Source: Helichrysum umbraculigerum (taxonomy: Eukaryota; Streptophyta; Magnoliopsida; Asterales; Asteraceae). From it: a stretch of 64,000 nt of DNA. The notes below the pieces were generated by a model. The model had not been told where the DNA came from. It made no database searches and was given only the letters and a program-made list of their open reading frames with translations. The translations under genes and the position numbers were made by a program. The stretch spans positions 154,260,759-154,324,758 of the forward strand of contig CATIUR010000003.1 in assembly GCA_949592205.1 (NCBI GenBank), written 5' to 3'. Shown piece after piece: positions 34,957 through 45,648 of the stretch (its first letter is position 1; every line of letters begins with the position of its first letter).

Positions 34957-35228
34957 TTGTGCGACGTCACCTGCGACGTCGCTAAGATTCTGCGACGTTA
35001 CTAGCGACGTCAGGTGCGACGTCGCTTGATTTTGCGACGTAACCTGCGACGTAGCCTGCGACGTTATTAATTTTGACCTTGACTGGTCTTTGCGACGTAG
35101 TCTGCGACGTCGCTAGCCTCTGCGACGTTGGACTGCGACGTTATACACTACGTCGCATTTTCGATTCTTAATTGAGTCATCGGACTTCTGCGACGTACCG
35201 CTGCGACGTTGCTATTTTTCTGCGACAT
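34957..35228 (+). repeat. GCGACGT array in the leader of element E
   Basis: About 15 copies of TGCGACGT(C/T/A), several forming the full palindrome GCGACGTCGC, in about 270 bp. The same word occurs in the LTRs. The ACGT core is also the core of plant bZIP sites (GACGTC is the C-box). Confidence 0.9.
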
Positions 35229-35267
35229 TAACCTCGTTCTAGTTTCGTAAAAAAAAAAAAAAAAAAG

Positions 35268-35529
35268 TTTTGGCGGGAAACTCCAAAAATTTTTTGCGTT
35301 TTAAAATTTTTTCCATAGTCTTAAAAGTGTTCAATTTTAGGCTAGAAAAAGTTTCATTTTACCCGGCCAATTTTTAACGTTTTCGGACGAAATTTTGGCG
35401 GGAAATACACGAAAATTTTGTAATTTCAACTTTTGTTTTTAGGCTTAGAATAGCTTCATTTTAGTGTCGGAAAAGTTTCGCTACACTCTGTCGGTTTTCG
35501 AAATTTTTGAATTCAATTTTGGAGGGAAA
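35268..35529 (+). repeat. Roughly 125-bp tandem repeat with TTTTGGCGGGAAA in the leader of element E
   Basis: TTTTGGCGGGAAA occurs at 35268-35280 and 35393-35405, and as TTTTGGAGGGAAA at 35517-35529 (spacing 125 and 124 bp). The blocks TTTTAGGCT..AGAA and TTTCATTTTA recur between them. The exact word fits the known E2F-binding consensus (TTTGGCGGGAAA). Confidence 0.8.
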
Positions 35530-35537
35530 ATTCGTAA

Positions 35538-37829
35538 ATGGCTTTTGGTACTAAAGTGCCTCCTTCTACATCCTTGTTCTATAGTGATTTTGCTAGTTGG
35601 AAGATTAAGTTATGCAATTTCATTGAATACAAAGATCCAACTTTGTGGAATTGGTTTAACACCATTGATCTATATGAGCAACCAAGACTCGATGGGGTGC
35701 TTAAATCAAGAGCACAAATGTCCGTCAAGGAACGAGCAGAGTTTGATAAAGACAATAGAGCATATGAGATGATTACCAAGTGTTTGCCAGAAGTTGTGAT
35801 TAATGAATTTAAAAATCATGCAACGTCTATAAGTTTATGGGATGCTCTTATAGTGGCTTACGATCAAAAGGAAAAGAAGTCAGAGGCTAATATTCAAGTT
35901 CCTAGTCTAAATGATACTTCCAGATCTACTTCCAACTCAGCAGCATCTACTTCTACTAGCACTTCATTTGCTTCTGATACTTCTCATACTGCTCATACAG
36001 CTCCTTTAAAGGCTACTGAGGACCATGCTAAAATCTTTGCAGCTTTCCTCAATTCTTATGAGAACTTTCTTTCCAAGAAGGCTAGTACTCTACAGCTTAC
36101 TGAGGAAGACTTTGAACAGATCGATTCTGATGATCTCGAGCAAATGGACATCAAATGGAGCATGGGCATGATAACCCAAAGAACCAAGAAGTTTCTTCAG
36201 AGAACGGGTAGAAAAGACCTGGATGATGATGGTGATACAGGTCTTGGTTTTAATAAAAGCAAAGTAAAATGCAAGAACTGTCAGATTCATGGGCACTTTG
36301 CTAAGGAGTGTGAGAAAGTAAAATATCCTTCATCTGGATTCACTACTCCTACAGCTCCAACGACTCCAGAGAAGAATACAACATCACAGGCTATGACGGT
36401 GTATTCTCAGGGAGTGTTTGATTTTAGTGCACTTCAAGGAGAGGTTCAACACAGTGCGCTTTTGGCAAAGATACATGCGGTACATGATGAACCTAAGGTA
36501 CCCATAAACTGTGTTTCTTGTTTAACATTGACTGAATCTCTTAAGAATTATCAATATGACAATTTAGAGTTGCGAGAAAAAGTTGTTAAACTCACCGAGT
36601 CAAACAAGTTTTTGAAAGCTAATGAATTTCTTTATGAAAAACAAATTGAGGCTTATAAGTTAGACACTGAAAAATACAAGTCTAAAGTTTTTAGCCAACA
36701 GGATGCTATTAATAGCTATCTTAAAGAAATGGAACTTTTGAATAAAGAACTTTCTGAGCTAAAGTCTGAGTCTGACAATTTTAAAAAGGGAATCACGAAT
36801 TTCTCAAATTCTCATAAACTCTTCGATGAAATGGTTGACAAGATGAGGACAGATAAAAGTAAAGCGGGACTTAGGTATCCACCTCCCACTAACTATTATC
36901 CTAAGCCTGTTAAGGAAGGCACCGAAGAACTTGTGGCTGACTACTCATCATGGTCAGCTACAAAGTCTAAAGAAGCTACATCCAATCCCAAAAGGCAGGC
37001 AAAGGAGAAAACTAAACGGACAGAGTATCCCTTGCCTACTTTTGTTAAGTCTGATAATACACCTCCAGTTCGTGTTGAGGAGGTCGTTGAGGTAGAAGAT
37101 ATACCTGAAGAGTCTACCATTAAGGTTGAGAAAATAAATGTCAAACCGGAAAATTTCATCATTACAACTGAAAATGATGATTATTTTAAATGCAAAGGCA
37201 AAGCTAAGGTTGACAATGAATCCTCAAAAGTTGTAGTTGATAAATCTGAAAAGAATAAACCTTCAAAATCAACTAACTCAACCTCAGGAACATCTACTTC
37301 AACATGTTCTCCTAAGAGTGCATGTTCAACAAATGTTCCTGGTCATAGACCTTCTGTGTATTGTCCTCCACCGAAACGATTTGAGGGAACTCATTGGAAT
37401 CAATCTTATGTTGAGAAACGTTCTTGTTTTCGTTGTGGACAACAAGGACATATAATTAGGGATTGTCGGTTATTATCCCTAGATAGGTTTGGTAGAGGGA
37501 TGCCAAGAACTTCCTCCTTTAGGAATTCTTATTCAAATTCGTTTTCTAGGCGTGCTTCGTATTCGCCTATATCAAGATATGCATCCTCTTCTCCAAAACC
37601 TATAGCTAGAGTAAACAAAGTTGTGCCTAGTAAACCTCAAGTTCAACAGCACAACATTGTTGAAAACAACTCATCTGAACCTACAAAGGTTTGGAAACCA
37701 AAATCCACAAACAACACATCAATGAAATCTTTCGAATTTTTAAAATATCATAAACTCATTGATGTGATGATTATGGATGACCATGGACAACCCAAGTCTA
37801 TCAAGGCTTGGGTGTCCCATAAGTACTAA
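35538..37829 (+). CDS. Gag-like protein of element E (763 aa)
   Basis: The only ORF of element E. The N-terminal 110 residues (SDFASWKIKLCNFIEY, WNWF, ITKCLPEVVINEF, SLWDALIVAYD) resemble the Gag domain of Copia-type elements (UBN2 group). Then a Ser/Thr-rich linker, a first CCHC knuckle CKNCQIHGHFAKEC (about residue 245), a helical Lys/Glu-rich region likely to form a coiled coil (about 330-430), a second knuckle CFRCGQQGHIIRDC (about 630) and a Ser/Arg-rich basic tail. It is much longer than a usual Copia Gag (about 300 aa) and ends without protease. I infer a structural or RNA-binding protein packaged with polymerase proteins of another element. Confidence 0.85.
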   Translation: MAFGTKVPPSTSLFYSDFASWKIKLCNFIEYKDPTLWNWFNTIDLYEQPRLDGVLKSRAQMSVKERAEFDKDNRAYEMITKCLPEVVINEFKNHATSISLWDALIVAYDQKEKKSEANIQVPSLNDTSRSTSNSAASTSTSTSFASDTSHTAHTAPLKATEDHAKIFAAFLNSYENFLSKKASTLQLTEEDFEQIDSDDLEQMDIKWSMGMITQRTKKFLQRTGRKDLDDDGDTGLGFNKSKVKCKNCQIHGHFAKECEKVKYPSSGFTTPTAPTTPEKNTTSQAMTVYSQGVFDFSALQGEVQHSALLAKIHAVHDEPKVPINCVSCLTLTESLKNYQYDNLELREKVVKLTESNKFLKANEFLYEKQIEAYKLDTEKYKSKVFSQQDAINSYLKEMELLNKELSELKSESDNFKKGITNFSNSHKLFDEMVDKMRTDKSKAGLRYPPPTNYYPKPVKEGTEELVADYSSWSATKSKEATSNPKRQAKEKTKRTEYPLPTFVKSDNTPPVRVEEVVEVEDIPEESTIKVEKINVKPENFIITTENDDYFKCKGKAKVDNESSKVVVDKSEKNKPSKSTNSTSGTSTSTCSPKSACSTNVPGHRPSVYCPPPKRFEGTHWNQSYVEKRSCFRCGQQGHIIRDCRLLSLDRFGRGMPRTSSFRNSYSNSFSRRASYSPISRYASSSPKPIARVNKVVPSKPQVQQHNIVENNSSEPTKVWKPKSTNNTSMKSFEFLKYHKLIDVMIMDDHGQPKSIKAWVSHKY

Positions 37830-39534
37830 CGTTTAATTGTTTGTGGTGGTGCAGTCAGGTTATTGAAAGCTAACATTTTTAGTGACTGCAAGGATGTGGA
37901 TATTTGTTGGAAGATTGTTTTCAAGGTGGTTGTGTGTGATTATTTATGATTGTGATTGGATGAGATTTTCGATGTTATGAGGTGGTAAAAGCGTTAAAAG
38001 GATTTGATTTGACTTGATATGTGATTTTGAAACTTTTATTTAAATTTTATCCTTTTTTATTTGTTTAATGCAACAGCCATTCTTTATACTTTTTAGTATT
38101 AAAGAAATGCAATGTTGCGAAATTTATTCAATTAAAAAAATACAAAAATATGTTTAATGTTTAAGGGGAGTATTTTTTGGATTGGATATAAGAATTTGCT
38201 GTTCAGGGGGAGTAATTCTGAATATTAAAAATTCTGATTATTTAATTCAGAAATGTGAATAGCAAGATTCTTAAGTCTTGAAAAGATGTTGGATTGTGTG
38301 TCTGTAAAACAACTTGGGATATGATAGTACATCGGGTGACATGCATAAAAATGGAAATTTTAAGGTTTATGTTTGATGTGTCAGTAGGTTTATCTGGTAT
38401 ATTTAACACATCTTTTATAAACATTAGCTTCATCATATGATGTATTGGTAGGCATGGTACACACCGGTTTGTGAGTGAGTAAGAAGTAATAATAAAACTT
38501 GTTTATTACTTTGAGAAAAATGTTATATGATGTATGACATAAGTCTTAATTGATAAATGGAAGTACTATCATACACTGTCATAATTATGTAAATGTAAAA
38601 TGGGCATATAGTGATAATATGATTATTCGCCTAACTAATGGTGACTATTGTTGTACTCACGTACAGACCTGAATCCATTAGTTATGCAAATAGTCTCAAA
38701 CTTGTTATGTTCATACTAAGGGACCCTCTGTTGTACTAAGTACAGATCTGGGGCCACTAGTATCTTCATAGTCGGTTTGATGTATGCCTAAATATAAATA
38801 TCAAGTGTATGTTACGAGAAAACCGAGATAAACTTGGTCTTGTAATCTCTACCTTGTGTGAATATGCAGTGTTTGTTTTACTGAAGTTTATCAGTATATC
38901 ATATAATAGGTTTCTCAAAATTAATATTCATACTAACAATAAAGGTTAGCTCACAGATACGGATGTAACATGTTTAAGTGGACAAACAATACCGATGATC
39001 GTCTTGAACTAATTTTTATAAAAGGTGCTTTAAATATGTCAAGTAAATTTAAAGTGGACAAATATACTGATGATCGAAATAACACTTACTATTCCCTAAT
39101 AATTGCATGTTGGCCTGATATGATCCCTAAGCAGACTTAAAACAATCCTATCCCTAATGTTATTTTAATCTTCGTTCTTTACTTTTTATTTATAAAGAAA
39201 AATACAAAAAGATTTTATTTCTATGTTATTTTCTTCAAACATCACATATCTTGTTAAAGTCAATTATTGAAGATGTAAAGGATGTCGGTTATTCTCCAAA
39301 GTTTGTGAAGATAATTCTATCGGAGAAGCTGCTGATGATTGAGAGATGGTCACTGAGTTTGAAGATCTTATTGTATGATAAATTTGTGTCAGTCACATGA
39401 ATTTGGACACCAAGATTTCTTTGAAGACCATGCTATCTCAAAGGGGGAGTTTCTGATTGTCAAAGACATGAAAGAGTTTGTTGATGAAGACTAATTGAAG
39501 ACTTATTTGACCAAGCTGATGACAAGGGGGAGTT
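37830..39534 (+). other. Non-coding trailer of element E
   Basis: About 1.7 kb with no meaningful ORF. GGGGGAGT-type purine tracts occur at about 38165, 38207, 39437 and just before the LTR. This is where pol would lie in an autonomous element; I see no remnant of it. Confidence 0.7.
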
Positions 39535-39985
39535 TGTTGGTGCATTTTGTGTGTCAGTCAGTTGGTCAAACTATTGTAATTGTCAAAGTCAATTAGTCTA
39601 CGAATGTATAGTGTTTAGAGTGTGTATTCGAGTCTGTAAATGAAATATACATAGAATGGTGACATTGTAATTGGGCCTGCGACGTCGGGTCAGACGTCGC
39701 AAGGATCTGGGCCTGCGACGTTGGGCCTAACGTCGCAAGGTCCATTAGGTTTGATATAAATAGCGATTTATACTTCAGATTTAGGGTTGGACGTCATAGA
39801 GAGAGAGAGAGGGCCGTTTTGTGTGAGAGAAGAAAGGAGAAAACGAGTTTGAGTCTGTAATCGTATATTATCAATTGTGAATATATACAAAAGATTATAG
39901 TAAACGTTTGTGTTTCGTTTGTTTGGATTCCGCACTAACAATCGATTAAACGATCCGATCAGATCCCACGAGTACGGGACTATCA
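39535..39985 (+). repeat. 3' LTR of element E
   Basis: Nearly identical to the 5' LTR; one substitution noticed (CGTCGCAAGG against CGTCGTAAGG). Confidence 0.92.
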
Positions 39986-41067
39986 CAAACGACTCTAAAT
40001 GAGACGTTGTAGAAGATGTTACATTAATACATAAGTTTTCAAAAGTAATACATCATTAATGAGTTCGCAACTTGTTTTGTTAAATTTAAGTACATAATCA
40101 TTACACAAAAGATAATGCAAGTAAAATCTTCATATGTGTAATTGCATGCGACTCGAGCTACTAAAGCATATCCTGCTGGGCCATCTGTACTGATCAACCC
40201 TACTGTTGCTGTGTACCTGAGAATGCATTACTAAAACAGGTCAACCAAAAGGTTGGTGAATCTCACAGGTGTATAGTAAGTACAGTTTGAACACATCAGC
40301 TTGTAAAATCATTGAGTAAATATTGCACAGTTGCAATAGTTTCCGTATACATTGCCATGAGCACCATAGTCGAAGCTTAACAATCAGTGATTTTGCCCTC
40401 GTGAATGCTAATCCAGACATTCATATGTAACGAGTAAGAAACACCCATTTATACTGAATGTTCGGGGTAGTGCGTGCTACCCTGGGTGAGGATTGTCAGT
40501 CCTAATGGATCCATTTACTAGTACTCGCGCTTAAGACCATAACTGACGACTATGATTAAAGGGACTTCATTGGATTAAGTAACCTCATGCAATCGATATA
40601 CCAGTAAATCAGTTTGTAATCAAGTAAGTAAGTACATGTGTTCGAGTAAAACAAGTAATGCATCTCCCCCAAAATAGTAAAACAGTAAAAAGGGGCCGTG
40701 AGACTCACCTGTAGAGCCAGCAATTCCTAAAGTGCGTACGTATTCCACAGTAATCTCCTAACGTCCTAAACACGCAAGATTGTATGTTTGTAAGTGTACG
40801 CGTAGCAATTTGTTTGTTTAGTTATTTATGTACAAGTGTTTGTTCATACGTTTAGAAGTAATTAAGTTTGTATTTTGTAAAAGTGTACGGCCCGTTGGTG
40901 TCGGATTACAATTATATTTGAAAAATATAATTACAAATGTTTCAAGGAAATATACTTTGTAAAATTATATTTCGTATATTTTACCTTTGTATTGTTTACA
41001 ATTTGTAAGGAGTTTATATAAGTCGATACTTAGTTTATAAAATGAATTTTTGTTGGTCTGAGAAGTA

Positions 41068-41352
41068 GATCCACCGGCACCCTATTTAGATCCGCCGGAT
41101 CAAGTGTTAATTGGGGGAATCCGCCGGATTCACCCGAATCCACCGGATTCATGGCTGAGGAGGGGAATCCGCCGGATCCAATCCAATCCGCCGGATTCAA
41201 TGGTTTCGAAGAGGATCCGCCGGATCAATATTAGGATCCGCCGGATAGTTCATGGGTTTGTGCAGGATCCGCCGGATCACCCCTTGGATCCGCCGGATCA
41301 TTCGAGTTTCTGGGCGGGAATCCGCCGGATTCCCTTGAATCCGCCGGATTTC
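41068..41352 (-). repeat. ATCCGCCGGAT palindrome array, 3' LTR of element D
   Basis: At least 14 copies of ATCCGCCGGAT or one-base variants (ATCCACCGG) in about 285 bp. The word is itself an inverted repeat. The open frames here (about 94 aa plus and 74 aa minus, reading RRIxxNPPD) are a by-product of the repeat. Confidence 0.9.
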
Positions 41353-42200
41353 GGGGTCTGGGTTGGGTCTGTTCGTGCAGAAACTTAACAAAACTAGTTT
41401 AAAATCAATTTCCACAAACAATCAACTTACTAGGATGATAATACTTACTATTATAAACGTTTGTAACATAAATTTAAGTATAAAAATTAAGTGGTTCCTT
41501 ACAATGATTTTCGGACGAAAATGGTGATGATGAAGAACACGATGATGATGATGATGATTCCAGATTATGATGATGATGATACTGGTTCTTGATCTTGTTA
41601 ATGTTTTAGTTGTTGTTGTTGTTGAGTTGAAATGGATCGAGAGAGAAGAGAAAGAGCAGATAGATAGATTAATGTGTTTGTGTGTGTGTATTACATTATT
41701 GGGGTCGGTTGTATACCGGCTCCAATAATTGAGTTTGGTGGGTAATTTTTGACCCGTGTTCGCGTACCCGATCGTTAAGTAGTGTAATATTTAAAAATGA
41801 TAATTTTCTAAATATTATTTCGTATGTGTTAACAATTGAAATATTTTATAAAAATACCTCCAGTGAGATATAAAAATATATCTTAGTTTAGTTCAAAGTA
41901 CTCGGATAGTTTTCTGTATCAAAAATGTATTTAAATTTCAAACGGTGTATATAATTATTATTCCCCATAATAATACTTTGTTTAAAAATGTTTTTCACCA
42001 AATTCTATTTTGGGTTTCTGCGTTCTACCAAATTCGTGTACGGGTGATTATTATATAATCGTTTTCGGTTTATATATATACATATATATATAATACTTGT
42101 GTACTTGAGTATTGACACGTCTGTAATTACGTGTTTTAAAAGTTTAAATTAGGAGCTAATTTTGGGTTATTTTGACCGGGTGTCACATTCTCCCCTTGTT

Positions 42201-43726
42201 AGGAGAATTTCGTCCCGAAATTTGTTCGTAGTATTTATCGTTGTATTCAAGTTGTAGTTCGCGTGTTATCTACATAGGTCTGACAACACCTATCTAGAGT
42301 TGTCTATCTCCCCTTGTTGAACTAGTGCCCTTCCGGCAACTAAGGAATTCGAATTGAAGTTTCGAGATGTGTTTACTATTATGCATACATGATCAGTCCA
42401 GTCGATCATTAGAGAGTTGCTACCATGTGTACTAGTAGCCTAAAGTAATTCAGTGAATCCTTGATTGTTTTGTCGGTAGGACAAAGTTTTGTCGTTTAGC
42501 CAATTGCTTGAGTACAGCTACATTTTGTACTAGTAGCCCACCTTAGACTCTATCCATCTTATACAGAAACGAAGTGGTTTAGCACATTTCAGGTCTATGT
42601 GGGATGTTACCCAAAAATACGGTTTTATGTGAGTCGTCACCCAAAAATTTGTTTTACTCGGGACGTTACCCAGTATATAAAAGTCAACCGGTTTGTTTTC
42701 CGGTGTACAACATCGTAGGATATGTTATTCCTATACCTTTGTGCTAAAACTAGTTTCATATATAGAGACTATAGATCTAAATTGTTATTTTCCCCTAACT
42801 CTTTAGTGTACTTAGAATCTAGGGAAAACCTAACAAGTATCAAGTAGCAAGTAAAGTTTATCAAGTAAGTAGTATGAAAGTAGATAGGTTGCTAGCGAGT
42901 TACCATGATCGCATCCCTATTCAGATTTTTGTAAGTTTTGTTCCTATAACAGTAAGGAAGTCATTGTGTACTGTGTAATTTTGTTGACCATTCAAGGTTT
43001 GAAGTTTTGTATCAAGTTGTGTACAGTAAGCAAGTTTGAACGGTTTTGAAGTTTTGAAATTTCTTTAAAACATTTCGTAAGAAACTTTGCAACATGTTTG
43101 TTAAAAGTACATTTGTCAGAAAATTTTGACAGTGAAAGTCGATTGAAAACTTTGAAGTTTGTCGAAAACTTTAGTCAATAAACAGTTTGGTTGAGATTCT
43201 TGTCAGCGACAAAGTTTTGAAATCTCGTTTAACAAAATTTATTTGAAAACAGATTTTAAGAAAAGTCCGGGGTAAAAGCATGTTAAAATTGTTGAAAATG
43301 ATTTTCCTAGGGTTCGCCTAACAGTACGACGGAGTACGTTGTAAACATAAAAATTTTGTAGACTGTAGCAGTTTAAAATAGAGTCCCGATCTTCTTATCA
43401 AAGGACGTTGAAATCAGTATGTTTGTTTGTGGCAGTGGTGTAGACAGTCTCAAATGTATCATCAAGTAAAGGCCTATTCCTATACATCCAGTATATAATA
43501 GCCTAGTGAGTAGTATGTAGTCTAGGCCTATGTATGTATATATACCAATATCCCATAATAGTCTAATCATACTTGTATGTATCACCGATTCCATCGGTTT
43601 CATACTGTCTACCTGAAATAGTTCGCCAATTTCCTTATTCTATTTGTACTTAGAATCTAAGGAAACACATAAAGTTCTAAGCAGTGATAGAACCTATTCA
43701 AGTAAGTAGTACAGATGCAGTTTTAG
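42201..43726 (-). other. Non-coding trailer of element D
   Basis: Between gag and the 3' LTR in element sense; no pol. It contains short inverted repeats similar in style to element B (for example GTGA-GTCG-TCAC near 42632) and repeated GGG-ACGTTA-CCC words at 42600-42670. Confidence 0.7.
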
Positions 43727-44833
43727 TTATCCGGGTGTGAGCGTACCCGAGTTGAGTAGGTCAATAAGTCTAGGGTTCTGGTGATTACCTTCAACATTGA
43801 GTACATAGAACCTGCCCTTAGCAGCGTTGTTGTTTTTGTCCTTCAGTTTTGGACAATCTCTCTTGAAATGCCCAGTACCATTGCACTCATAGCAGGTTTT
43901 GGGTGCGGAGGTGTCGGTACCAGTGGTGGTTTCTTTACAGTCCTTGGTCAGATGTCCAAATCGCTTGCATTTGGTGCAAGGACATAGACCATCATGATGA
44001 AGCTTGCACTTAGAGCAATAGGGCTTTCTTCCCTTATACTCTTTCTTGTCATCAGTTTCAGAAGTGTTGGCCTGAACAGTTGCAGGTTTCTTGTTAGCTT
44101 GGCTCTGACTTCCAGAGCTTCCATCAGCTTTCCTCTTGTTATCTCCCGAGCTGTTCACAGTAGTTTTGTTACCAGCGGTTCCTTGACGAACCATTTGTGC
44201 CATCAGCTTGTGTGCCATACGCACTGTACCATGAAATGTGGGAGAGTTGGATGAAGTAACCATCCCTTGAATTTGTGGAGGAAGTCCCCAGACATAGCGC
44301 TCAATTCGCTTGGATTCTGTATCAACCATTGATGGGCAAAGGTGTGCCAACTGATTGAATCGAGAGGTGTAGCTGGCAATGTCGTTCCCTTGAGTGGAGA
44401 GATTCCAGAATTCTGCCTCAAGCTGTTGAATTTCATCCCTGGGACAATACTCATCCTTGAGCATTTTCTTCAGTTCATCCCAAGGAGTTTCCAGAGCAAT
44501 GTCTTGGCCTATGGAGTCAGCATAAGTGTTCCACCATGTCAGAGCATCATCCATGAAAGTGTAGGTGGAGAACTTGACCTTACAGTTCTCAGGGCAACTG
44601 CAGATGCGAAAGACTGCCTCTGTCTTCTCCATCCATCGTAACAACCCAATGGCACCTTCTGTGCCTTTGAAGCTCAAAGGATTGCAGTTAAGGAAGTCTT
44701 TGTAGGTGCAGGGTTTCACTACAGGGGCATTTGGTGGTGTCTCAGCACTTTCAGATCGTTGTCGCTCGGCAAGTACTGCGTCAGCAACCAATCGATCGAC
44801 CTGAGCTTGAGTGAACTTTTGTCGTGGAGGCAT
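43727..44833 (-). CDS. Gag protein of element D (368 aa)
   Basis: Complete ORF starting MPPRQKFTQAQVDRL. It has VKPCTYKDFLNC and EGAIGLLRWMEKTEAVF, the retrotransposon-gag core (DDALTWWNTYA, YTSRFNQLAHLCPSM), a Lys/Ser/Gln-rich linker, then CTKCKRFGHLTKDC and CYECNGTGHFKRDC zinc knuckles near residues 290-330. It ends 35 residues after the second knuckle. Homologous along its whole length to the split Gag of element B. No protease or RT follows in any frame. Intact frame with nearly identical LTRs, so it may be expressed. Confidence 0.92.
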   Translation of the reverse strand: MPPRQKFTQAQVDRLVADAVLAERQRSESAETPPNAPVVKPCTYKDFLNCNPLSFKGTEGAIGLLRWMEKTEAVFRICSCPENCKVKFSTYTFMDDALTWWNTYADSIGQDIALETPWDELKKMLKDEYCPRDEIQQLEAEFWNLSTQGNDIASYTSRFNQLAHLCPSMVDTESKRIERYVWGLPPQIQGMVTSSNSPTFHGTVRMAHKLMAQMVRQGTAGNKTTVNSSGDNKRKADGSSGSQSQANKKPATVQANTSETDDKKEYKGRKPYCSKCKLHHDGLCPCTKCKRFGHLTKDCKETTTGTDTSAPKTCYECNGTGHFKRDCPKLKDKNNNAAKGRFYVLNVEGNHQNPRLIDLLNSGTLTPG

Positions 44834-45648
44834 GTTCCTTCATTGAAGATAAGGGACATGTCAGAGTTTTGTACAAGAATATGATCATCGTAGTTGCATA
44901 TATAACAGTAATATATCACAACACAAGTGACAATCAATAGCGTAGGATAACAGTGATTGTAATCATCCAACTTGCGAGTTCAAATGATTACGAGGATTAA
45001 AGTTTTCAAAAGTGAAAAGGATATTACATCCGTACATGTATCAGTAGTTTTGCGGAATGTGATAAGGAGGTAGGAAAAGATTTGTACTTAGAGAAATACT
45101 GGATTCGAACGTTTAAACTGATGGGTGAGTGAAGAATGGTCCTCTGTTGACCAGTTTGTGCAGAGTAAGGTGTCGAAGTTCTTAATCTCTACCTAGGGTA
45201 AGTCTATTTCGAAGAGATGACCCTCTCTGTCAGGGCACATCCCGGTACTATTTGTCCTGATTCGATCAACTTACCACAGGCCTATTCTAAAATGAGTTCG
45301 TACAGTGTGTGTGTTACTAAATATCGGAGGATCTTAATAAGCCTAATCATATAGGTGTAACCTATATATACTTATTATCCACCTAGTTGTGTCTATCACA
45401 GAACAAGTACAAGTCACGGTTCTCTCGTGGTCAGAGTCAACTAGTGCATTCCTGTTCAACATAACCCCTTTCAGATCTTACATCATCTTCATTTAATTGT
45501 ACATAGTTGATCAGGCTATGTTAAATTAAACTTGTATGACGAAATCCCTGAACCAGTTATATCTAATGAGGAATACTGCCTAACGGTCATAGTCTAGGCC
45601 CACTAAATGCAACCTAGTTCGCTATAACCTTAGGCTCTGATACCAATC
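44834..45648 (-). other. Leader and primer-binding site of element D
   Basis: Non-coding leader between the 5' LTR (at 45649, in minus sense) and gag. The PBS lies at 45633-45645 (plus-strand GGCTCTGATACCA), complementary to initiator tRNA-Met. Confidence 0.85.

Larger units (their letters stand above)
34274..39985 (+). mobile_element. LTR retrotransposon E, gag-only (Ty1/Copia-like)
   Basis: LTRs 34274-34723 and 39535-39985 (about 450 bp), TSD CAAAC at 34269-34273 and 39986-39990. The ends are TGTTGG...TATCA, typical of Copia LTRs. PBS-like TGGTATCAAAGCC at 34726-34738; purine tract ACAAGGGGGAGTTT before the 3' LTR. The internal region is 4.8 kb: a repeat-rich leader (34739-35537), one gag-like ORF (35538-37829) and 1.7 kb of non-coding trailer. 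No protease, integrase or RT. I saw only one substitution between the LTRs, so the insertion is very recent. Confidence 0.92.
34189..42187 (-). repeat. 3' LTR of element D (split by element E)
   Basis: Starts TGTCACACCCCC, ends ACCGGGTGTCACA on the plus strand. Element E plus one TSD copy (34274-39990) interrupts it near one end. The ATCCGCCGGAT array is at 41068-41352. Confidence 0.9.

Noticed and set aside
41104..41421. Open frames reading RRIxxNPPD on both strands in element D LTRs
   Set aside because: Translation of the ATCCGCCGGAT repeat, open on both strands at once; not a protein.
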